Assembly: GCA_002049885.1 (NCBI GenBank)
Contig: MVCS01000167.1
Span: 1 to 5,429, forward strand
DNA length: 5,429 nucleotides
Direction of reading: 5' to 3'
Origin: Planctomycetales bacterium 4484_123
GTDB lineage: Bacteria > Planctomycetota > Phycisphaerae > SM23-33
The notes beneath the pieces are model-generated. The model made no database searches. It was not told the DNA's origin and saw nothing but the letters and a program-made list of their open reading frames with translations. Below, piece by piece: positions 1-5,429 of this stretch. The translations under genes and the position numbers were made by a program. The number at the start of each line of letters is the position of its first letter. Positions within the stretch are counted from its first letter, which is position 1.

Positions 1-30
1 AGGTGCAGCAGGTGGGGGTACTTCCGTCAT
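1..30 (-). CDS. N-terminal fragment of a divergent gene, product unknown
   Basis: The minus strand reads ATG at 30-28 and then nine more open codons to the window edge (MTEVPPPAAP). The start is supported by an AGGAG Shine-Dalgarno sequence at 42-38, with a 7-nt spacer, inside a longer purine run at 48-38. An in-frame ATG at 51-49 would add seven residues (MKERRFP), and another ATG at 55-53 opens a different frame, but neither has a comparable ribosome-binding site, so 30 is preferred. Ten residues rich in Pro and Ala are too few to name a product. The gene points away from rph and shares its upstream region with it. Confidence 0.6.
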   Translation of the reverse strand, partial: MTEVPPPAAP

Positions 31-37
31 TGGGAAT

Positions 38-48
38 CTCCTTTCCTT
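38..48 (-). promoter_or_regulatory. Shine-Dalgarno site of the divergent gene
   Basis: The minus strand carries AAGGAAAGGAG here, ending 7 nt before the ATG at 30. It is the best ribosome-binding site in the window and is the main reason for calling a gene that the window cuts after ten codons. Confidence 0.6.
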
Positions 49-103
49 CATCCATGTGCCCGGGCCCCAGCCCATCCATGGCCCGGATGACGAACGTGCA
101 GAC

Positions 104-144
104 TTGACTGCCGGAAAAGTAGACAACTCACACTCCACAGTCAA
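104..144. promoter_or_regulatory. Inverted repeat TTGACTG/CAGTCAA, candidate operator or face-to-face -35 boxes
   Basis: TTGACTG at 104-110 and CAGTCAA at 138-144 form a perfect 7-bp inverted repeat with a 27-nt spacer, in the most AT-rich part of the rph/divergent-gene intergenic region. Each arm contains TTGACT, which resembles a sigma-70 -35 hexamer, one reading towards rph and the other towards the divergent gene. Convincing -10 boxes are missing: the plus strand has ctcaca at 127-132 and the minus strand TACTTT at 121-116. The arms could instead be the half-sites of a dimeric regulator. The remainder of 31-274 holds no gene that I can support. Confidence 0.25.
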
Positions 145-187
145 AAGTTTTTGCGGCATTTGGGAACGAATGGCCCTACCCGCAAGC

Positions 188-205
188 CCGCCGGTCTCTC
201 GGCGG
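188..205 (+). promoter_or_regulatory. Small GC hairpin in the rph leader
   Basis: CCGCCG at 188-193 and CGGCGG at 200-205 can form a perfect 6-bp stem with a 6-nt loop (gtctct). No T-tract follows, so it does not look like an intrinsic terminator or attenuator. It lies about 70 nt before the rph start. In DNA this GC-rich such stems can arise by chance. Confidence 0.2.
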
Positions 206-274
206 CCTGACGTCCGGCTGGAAATGCCCGCCCGGGAACGTTAGACTCCTCGCCGTCGGAGAAAGCAGCCCGGC

Positions 275-1014
<740 letters not shown>

Positions 1015-1018
<4 letters not shown>

Positions 1019-1899
1019 GGACGGAGCTTCCCGAATCCCGATCCACCGGACCAAGAACCAAGCCCGCCGGCAGGCGAGCGCCGGCGCCGCTGGCGTGGAT
1101 GCCGCTGATCGCCCTGGTGGTCATCGGCTGTCAGGGCGATCTCGCCGGCCCGTCGGGGCCGGGCCTGGGGTTGCTGTCCCTCGGCCAGGAGAAGGTGGAT
1201 GAGGCCGAGGACCACTACAGCATACTGCTGTACGTCCTGACCGACCCGGCCACCCACGTCCAGGCGGCGGAGGCCTACAAGAAGGCACTCAGCGAGAAGG
1301 TCGGCTGGAAGGGGCTGTTCGTGGTGCACAAGGCCGGCCGAAGCGAGCTGTACTGGGGACGGTACAACTCACCGGAACAGGCCCAGAAGAACCTGCGGAC
1401 GGCCAAGGCCTACCGTACACTCAACGGCACGCCCTTGTTCGCCCAGGCCCTGGTGGTGCCGCTGCCGGGCAAGGACATCGGCCCGAGGGAGTGGAACCTC
1501 CGCAACGCCACCGGCGAGTACACCCTGCTGGTGGCGGTATTCAAGGACGTCCGCGAGCGGAACTACGTCGGCCGGCGGCGCTTCGCCGTGAAATACTGCC
1601 GACAGTTGCGAGAGCGCAACTACGACGCGTACTACTGGCACGGGCCGGCGGTCTCACACGTGACCATCGGGTCGTTTTCAGCCAACGCCGTCCGCGTCCA
1701 GGACCTCGGCCGGGGCAGGCGGCGCATCGACATCCTCGACCCCAGGATCAAGGCACTACAGAAGGACTTCCCGCGGATGGCCTTCAACGGAGTCGGCGTC
1801 AACGACATCGTTCGCTCACCCGACGGCAGGCGAATCCGTATCCCGCGAAAGACCGTGCTGGTCCGCATCCCGCGGGGCGAACCGGCCGATGAACGCTAG
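1015..1899 (+). CDS. Predicted lipoprotein with two SPOR-like repeats
   Basis: The 294-residue product has a basic N-terminus, a hydrophobic stretch (26-38) and a lipobox VIGC with the lipidated Cys at 39, so it should be an exported, membrane-anchored lipoprotein. Two segments have the beta-alpha-beta-beta pattern of SPOR domains. In the first (about 68-133), YSILLYVLTD is followed by an Ala-rich helix, a strand (GLFVVHKAG), ELYWGRYNSPEQAQ and a second helix. In the second (about 169-226), YTLLVAVFKD is followed by a helix ending RQLRERNYDAYYWHG and then SHVTIGSFSANAV. SPOR domains bind glycan strands stripped of stem peptides at sites of wall remodelling; that role here is inferred. The tail (227-294) is basic and unassigned. 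The ATG overlaps the rph stop by 4 nt and has AAGGA at 1002-1006, 8 nt upstream. The reading frame stays open upstream inside rph, but that part is a GC-rich shadow. Confidence 0.85.
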
Positions 1900-2566
1900 C
1901 CGCAAGATCGTGGTCGCCTCGCGGAACCCCGGCAAGGTCCGCGAACTGGCCCAGGTGCTGGCCGGCCTGGGCGTCCTGCTCGTGGGACTGGACGAGATCG
2001 ACCCCGAGGAGCGCATAGCTCAAGCTCCCGAGGACGCCGCCAGCTTTGCCGACAACGCCCGCAGCAAGGCCGTCCACTATGCACGGGCCCTGGGCCTGTG
2101 GGCACTTGCCGACGACAGCGGCCTGGAGGTGGATGCCCTCGGCGGCGCCCCCGGCGTGCGCAGCGCCCGGTATGCCGCCGACGAGTGCCCCGCCCACGCC
2201 GACCGGGCCCAGCGCGACGCTGCCAACAACCGCAAGCTGCTCCGCGCCCTGGCCGGAATCGCCCGGGACCGGCGGACGGCTCGTTTCGTCTGCCACCTGG
2301 CCGTCTCGGATGGCCGGGACATCCTGGTCGAGGCCACCGGCACGCTCGAGGGACTCATCGCCACCGAGCCGGCAGGCCAGAACGGCTTCGGGTACGACCC
2401 GCTGTTCTTCCTGCCGGCCATGGGCTGCACCGCCGCTCAACTGCCGCCCGAGCGGAAGAACGCCATCTCCCACCGCGGCCAGGCCGCCAGGAAGCTGGCC
2501 GAAAGGCTCAAGGCCCTCCTGCACGGGGCCGGCCAAAGGGAAGGACCCGCGTCATGGCCGAGGTGA
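1889..2566 (+). CDS. rdgB: RdgB/HAM1 non-canonical purine NTP pyrophosphatase
   Basis: This enzyme hydrolyses ITP, dITP and XTP to monophosphates plus pyrophosphate and so keeps deaminated purines out of DNA and RNA. Family motifs are complete. SRNPGK (11-16) is the nucleotide-binding SxNxxK. ADDSGLEVDALGGAPGVRSA (74-93) contains the catalytic acidic pair D75/D76. NGFGYDPLF (165-173) and ISHRGQA (193-199) form the base- and phosphate-binding parts. The product has 225 residues, against about 197 for the E. coli enzyme; most of the excess is a C-terminal tail (about 212-225) whose codons also carry the ribosome-binding site and start of the next gene. The start overlaps the lipoprotein gene by 11 nt and has only a weak GGGG at 1874-1877, so translation probably depends on coupling. 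rph and rdgB are neighbours in many bacteria, which supports both assignments. Confidence 0.95.
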   Translation: MNASRKIVVASRNPGKVRELAQVLAGLGVLLVGLDEIDPEERIAQAPEDAASFADNARSKAVHYARALGLWALADDSGLEVDALGGAPGVRSARYAADECPAHADRAQRDAANNRKLLRALAGIARDRRTARFVCHLAVSDGRDILVEATGTLEGLIATEPAGQNGFGYDPLFFLPAMGCTAAQLPPERKNAISHRGQAARKLAERLKALLHGAGQREGPASWPR

Positions 2567-3492
2567 TCTGCCTGGGAGAGCTGTTGGTCGATTTCTGCGC
2601 CACGGCCACCGACGTGGGCGTTGCCGAGGCGCCGGGGTTCACCAAGGCCCCCGGCGGCGCCCCGGCCAACGTGGCCGTGGCCCTGCAAAGGCTGGGCGTC
2701 CGGGCGGGCTTCGTCGGCGCGGTGGGCTGCGACCCCTTCGGGAGGTTCCTGGCCGAGGTGCTGGTGCGCGAGGGCGTCGAGACGACCGGGCTCGTTCAAT
2801 TGGAGGAGGTCAAGACGCCGCTGGCCTTCGTGGCCGTGCACTCCGACGGCAGCGGGGATTTCTTCTTCTATCACGACGCCGGCCTGGCCCCGCTGCGAGA
2901 AGAGCACATCGACGCGGACTACATCGCCGCCGCGGCTGCACTGCACTTCGGGGCCATCAGTCGAATCCATCCCCAGGCCCGCGACGCCACCGACAAGGCC
3001 CGGCGCATCGCCCGCGACCACGGCCTGCTGGTCGGCTACGACCCCAACTATCGCCCCAGGCTATGGGCCGATCCCGACGAGGCCCGCCAGCGCATTCGTG
3101 AAGGCTTCCTGGGCACCACCGTGGCCAAGGTGTCCGCAGAGGAATGGGCCTTCATCCTGGGGACCGACGAATTCGACCGCGGCGCGGCGGAGCTGCTGGA
3201 GATGGGCGTGGAGCTGGTGGTCCGCTCGGAGGGCCCGGGGGGAGCGAGCTTCGTCCGGGCCGTGGAGTTCACCGGGGCGGGGGACGCGTTCATGGGGGCA
3301 ATCCTGGCCGAGACGGTCAAGCTAAGTACGGCCGGGCTCAGCCCGGGCGAATTGTCCGAGGCCGATCTCCGCCGCATCGTCCGCCGAGCCAATGCCGCCG
3401 GGGCACTGGCCACCACCCGGCCGGGAGCCATTCCTGCCCTGCCCAGCCGGGAGGAACTCGACGCCTTCCTGGCCAACCGGGGCCGCCCGTGA
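2554..3492 (+). CDS. PfkB-family carbohydrate kinase (fructokinase-like), apparently shortened before the GAGD motif
   Basis: PfkB kinases phosphorylate sugars or nucleosides with ATP; the N-terminal half resembles fructokinases. VICLGELLVDF (4-14) is the first strand, GGAPANVAVALQRLG (34-48) with VGCDPFG (57-63) is the first PfkB signature, and YDPNYRP (162-168) is the typical fructokinase segment. FTGAGDAF (239-246) is the second signature, with D244 as the expected catalytic base. Two things are odd. Only about nine residues (GASFVRAVE, 230-238) connect the ATP-loop glycines to this signature, where E. coli ScrK and RbsK, from memory, have about 22. The usual VDTTGAGD also reads VEFTGAGD. 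Total length is still normal (312 residues), because the region after about 255 is long. The ATG overlaps rdgB by 13 nt and has AAGGA at 2541-2545, 8 nt upstream. The open frame upstream of this ATG is a shadow of rdgB. The substrate is not determined. Confidence 0.88.
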   Translation: MAEVICLGELLVDFCATATDVGVAEAPGFTKAPGGAPANVAVALQRLGVRAGFVGAVGCDPFGRFLAEVLVREGVETTGLVQLEEVKTPLAFVAVHSDGSGDFFFYHDAGLAPLREEHIDADYIAAAAALHFGAISRIHPQARDATDKARRIARDHGLLVGYDPNYRPRLWADPDEARQRIREGFLGTTVAKVSAEEWAFILGTDEFDRGAAELLEMGVELVVRSEGPGGASFVRAVEFTGAGDAFMGAILAETVKLSTAGLSPGELSEADLRRIVRRANAAGALATTRPGAIPALPSREELDAFLANRGRP

Positions 3493-3502
3493 GCCGCCCC
3501 GG
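3477..3502. terminator. GC hairpin at the convergent gene boundary, possible weak bidirectional terminator
   Basis: CCGGGGC at 3477-3483 pairs with GCCCCGG at 3496-3502, giving a perfect 7-bp stem with a 12-nt loop that spans the kinase stop codon. It lies about 16 nt past the stop of the opposing membrane-protein gene, so it is placed to affect both transcripts. Neither strand has a T-tract after it, so it is not a canonical intrinsic terminator. The two stop codons are separated by only 25 nt (3493-3517). Confidence 0.25.
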
Positions 3503-3517
3503 CCCTTCCCGGCCCTC

Positions 3518-4279
3518 CTATGGACTCTCCGGCGAGGTGGCCTTCCATGGGCCTCCTTTGCCGCGGCCAGCAAGGCCCAGCGAGGCCCCGGCCACGGCAG
3601 CGAGGCCATAGATGCCGGCGGTGAGAAACCAGGGCAGCACCGGCATCTGCACCTCGTCGCGCCCCAGTACAGTGAAGCCGTAAAGAATGGGGCATTCATG
3701 CCAGAGAAAGGCCCCGCGGGCCAGGCAACCGGCGAGGGCGAAGACCGGGTTGACCGCCACCATGGCCGCGGCGATGCGGGGCTTCCACGCCCCCCGGGCG
3801 AAACGGATGGCGCCGTTGGCCCAGAACGGGCCGGCAGAGACGACCACCACGGCCAAGGCCACGGCGGCCGCCAGGAGGTAACGCCGCCCCGGCCGGCGCG
3901 ACAGGCCGACCAAGGCACACTCAGCCATCACCACCGCCCCCAGCAGCACGAACGCCTTGGCGGCACCGACCCACGAGAGGGCCGGGCTCCGGCCGGCCAA
4001 CAGGGCCAGGGGCCCGGCCCCGGCCATCGCCACCGCCGCACCGCGGACCAACGCACCGGACGTCCCCGAGCCCGAAGCGGCAAACACGGGCGCAGCCAGA
4101 ACGGCCCAGGTGGCCACGAGCAGCAGGGCCAGGGCCACCGGCCCACCGGCCGAGACCACCCACACGGACGCGGCCAACTGGACCGCCAAGGTCAGGCCCA
4201 AGGCCAGCCCCACGGCGGCCAACCGGCCGGCAGGCCCCCTGCGCCCCGCCGAGACGCCAAGCTGTTCCGGCCCGTTCAC
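3518..4279 (-). CDS. Predicted seven-helix integral membrane protein, function unknown
   Basis: The 253-residue product is dominated by hydrophobic helices at about 18-40, 46-68, 77-96, 104-126, 133-154, 168-187 and 214-236, so it should sit in the cytoplasmic membrane. I do not recognise a family. The least generic part is the segment between the last two helices (about 193-216), which includes WHECPILYGFTVLGRDEV and then MPVLPW; its charged and aromatic residues suggest a functional loop. The start is GTG at 4279, which overlaps the TGA of the upstream YdjY-domain gene as GTGA. No strong ribosome-binding site precedes it (only AGGG very close by), so translation is probably coupled. That junction is the best evidence for the start and for a shared role with the upstream product. 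The Ala/Val/Gly/Leu richness is typical of membrane proteins in high-GC genomes. The gene converges on the sugar kinase gene. Confidence 0.8.
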   Translation of the reverse strand: MNGPEQLGVSAGRRGPAGRLAAVGLALGLTLAVQLAASVWVVSAGGPVALALLLVATWAVLAAPVFAASGSGTSGALVRGAAVAMAGAGPLALLAGRSPALSWVGAAKAFVLLGAVVMAECALVGLSRRPGRRYLLAAAVALAVVVVSAGPFWANGAIRFARGAWKPRIAAAMVAVNPVFALAGCLARGAFLWHECPILYGFTVLGRDEVQMPVLPWFLTAGIYGLAAVAGASLGLAGRGKGGPWKATSPESP

Positions 4280-5429
4280 TGCCCTGGTCGCTTACCGGAG
4301 GCCTGATGTTTCTTCAGCAGCTCACCCAGGCGGGCGGCGTAGTCGCCCCACAGTTCCAGGAGGTCCTGGAGCTCCTTGCGCCGGCGCTCGATGTGTCGCA
4401 GCACCCTGGCGGCGTCCTCGGCGGGGCCAACGAGTTGCTCGCCGGCGGTGGCGAACTGTTTCCTCCACCACGCCAGCGCCCTGGCGGCCTGGGCCGCGGT
4501 CCTGGGCAGCGGTGCCTCCTCCGGCCGGCGGGTCTCGACGCGGACCTCCCTGACGCCGGCATCGGCGAGGATGCTCTCCAGGCGGTCGCGGTCATATGCC
4601 AGGGCCCGCGGGTCGATCTTTATCTCGGCCGAGCCCCGGCTATGGCGGGCGAGGAAGCCCTTGACGGCCGCGGCGATCTCCTCCGGCGCGATCGGCCGGC
4701 CGTCCATCTCGATCCGTCCCAGGGCGTCCACCACGAAGGTGACGCGGGCATCGGGGGCGTTCTCGGCGCCCTTGACGGGACTGATCACCACCTCGACCGG
4801 CGTGCCCTTGGGCGGCACCAGGGCGGCATTGGGGGCGAACTCCAGGAAGGCGTTCTTGTCGGAACTCTTGAAGGGCACGTCGATGACGCTGGAGGCGAAA
4901 TTGGCCAGGGATATGTGGTGTCCCTCGACGTCGGCCCAGTAGCTGCCGTCGGCCAGCAGCCCGGAGCCCACGAAGACCCATCGAATGGGCTTGGGCTTCT
5001 TCTTGGTCCCCGCTGCCAGCAGCCACTCGGTGACCGGCACCTCCCGGCGCCGGCCGTTCTTGTCCTTCCAGCGCACGGCGATCTCCAGGCCGGCCCCGGC
5101 CGGTGGGAGAAAGACCGGCTCTTTCCCGGCGGGCGTGGACCACCGCCCCGGTTTGCCGGGGGTGAGCTTCAGCGCCAGCAGGGCTGCGTGCAGCATGGAG
5201 GGCTTCACGTCCGTCACCAGCAGGGACTCGTAGTCCTTGGTGCCCCTGGTGCACAGCACGAATTCCAGCAGCTCCTGGCGCTCGGAGACGGCGGCGTCGA
5301 TGATGACCTTCCTGGCGGCCAGGTCGATCCTCAGGCCCTTGGCGGGCCTGAGGACCTTCCCGGCAGGCCTGCTGGCCGTTGCGGTCTCAGCCGCCGGGGC
5401 ACCCGCGCCGGAGCCGGCCGCCGCCAGGG
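4276..5429 (-). CDS. YdjY-domain protein with an ExbD/TolR-like C-terminal domain (5' end outside the window)
   Basis: The frame is open from the TGA at 4278-4276 to the right edge, giving 383 visible residues. A GTG at 5259 would start inside the YdjY domain and is rejected. The visible N-terminus is Ala/Gly-rich (LAAAGSGAGAPAAET), like the end of a signal peptide and the start of a mature exported protein, so little is probably missing. Residues about 32-215 match the YdjY domain common in Planctomycetota, with GLRIDLAARKVIIDA, QELLEFVLCTRGTKDYESLL, KPSMLHAALLALKLTPG, RWVFVGSG and YWADVEGHHISL. Residues about 228-299 resemble the periplasmic domain of ExbD/TolR: VTFVVDALGRIEMDGRPI, an EEIAAAV helix, AEIKIDPRALAYDRDRLESI and AGVREVRVET. 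A charged helical tail (about 310-378) follows and may form a coiled coil. YdjY has no established biochemical role. The GTGA overlap with the downstream membrane-protein gene suggests a joint envelope function. Confidence 0.85.
   Translation of the reverse strand, partial: LAAAGSGAGAPAAETATASRPAGKVLRPAKGLRIDLAARKVIIDAAVSERQELLEFVLCTRGTKDYESLLVTDVKPSMLHAALLALKLTPGKPGRWSTPAGKEPVFLPPAGAGLEIAVRWKDKNGRRREVPVTEWLLAAGTKKKPKPIRWVFVGSGLLADGSYWADVEGHHISLANFASSVIDVPFKSSDKNAFLEFAPNAALVPPKGTPVEVVISPVKGAENAPDARVTFVVDALGRIEMDGRPIAPEEIAAAVKGFLARHSRGSAEIKIDPRALAYDRDRLESILADAGVREVRVETRRPEEAPLPRTAAQAARALAWWRKQFATAGEQLVGPAEDAARVLRHIERRRKELQDLLELWGDYAARLGELLKKHQASGKRPGQ

Noticed and set aside
56..244. 62-codon frame upstream of rph
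   Set aside because: It has no convincing ribosome-binding site, no hydrophobic or domain pattern, and it crosses the inverted repeat and hairpin of the intergenic region.
1799..2536. 245-codon open frame on the minus strand opposite rdgB
   Set aside because: It is antisense to complete RdgB motifs. Long antisense frames are expected in DNA with this third-position GC bias, and the translation shows no recognisable family.
2098..2553. 152-codon N-terminal extension of the kinase
   Set aside because: This stretch encodes rdgB in another frame. The kinase fold begins immediately after the ATG at 2554, which has its own ribosome-binding site.
2046..3101. 351-codon plus-strand frame across rdgB and the kinase
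   Set aside because: Its translation is low-complexity Pro/Arg/Ala/Ser, and it overlaps two genes with clear motifs in other frames.
3392..4306. 304-codon plus-strand frame opposite the membrane protein gene
   Set aside because: The translation is rich in Gly, Gln, Arg and Pro without domain features, whereas the minus strand gives well-spaced transmembrane helices and a GTGA overlap with its neighbour.
4376..4942. 188-codon plus-strand frame opposite the YdjY gene
   Set aside because: It is antisense to the recognisable YdjY and ExbD-like segments, and no ribosome-binding site or family pattern was seen.
5257..5259. GTG as the start of the YdjY-domain gene
   Set aside because: The frame is open to the window edge, and the 56 upstream codons encode a plausible signal-peptide end and the first strands of the YdjY domain.

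Overview
This is a GC-rich, gene-dense bacterial window with two converging gene blocks. The GC-biased codon use, a large YdjY-domain protein and an SPOR-like lipoprotein beside rph and rdgB suggest a member of the Planctomycetota, perhaps Phycisphaerae-like. That placement rests on protein style and gene context, not on a marker gene. The rph, rdgB and sugar-kinase genes are ordinary bacterial housekeeping genes.

Layout. Positions 1-30 (minus) hold the first ten codons of a divergent gene with a strong Shine-Dalgarno sequence. Positions 31-274 are an intergenic regulatory region with a TTGACTG/CAGTCAA inverted repeat and a small GC hairpin. Positions 275-3492 (plus) form a compressed four-gene block: RNase PH (rph), a lipoprotein with two SPOR-like repeats, RdgB/HAM1 nucleotide pyrophosphatase (rdgB) and a PfkB-family sugar kinase. 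All three internal junctions overlap (4, 11 and 13 nt), which implies one mRNA with translational coupling. Positions 3493-3517 separate the converging blocks. Positions 3518-5429 (minus) hold a two-gene block: a YdjY-domain protein, cut by the right edge of the window and with an ExbD/TolR-like domain near its C-terminus, followed through a GTGA overlap by a seven-helix membrane protein of unknown function.

How the genes may work together. RNase PH and RdgB are often neighbours; one trims tRNA 3' ends and the other removes ITP, XTP and dITP from the nucleotide pool. The lipoprotein and the kinase have no evident mechanistic link to them and are probably co-expressed for growth. On the minus strand, the coupled YdjY/ExbD-like protein and membrane protein look like an envelope pair.

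The points most worth following are the duplicated SPOR-like lipoprotein, the YdjY plus ExbD-like architecture with its coupled membrane partner, and a kinase that appears to lack about 13 residues just before its catalytic GAGD motif. No mobile element, CRISPR array, tRNA or rRNA was seen.
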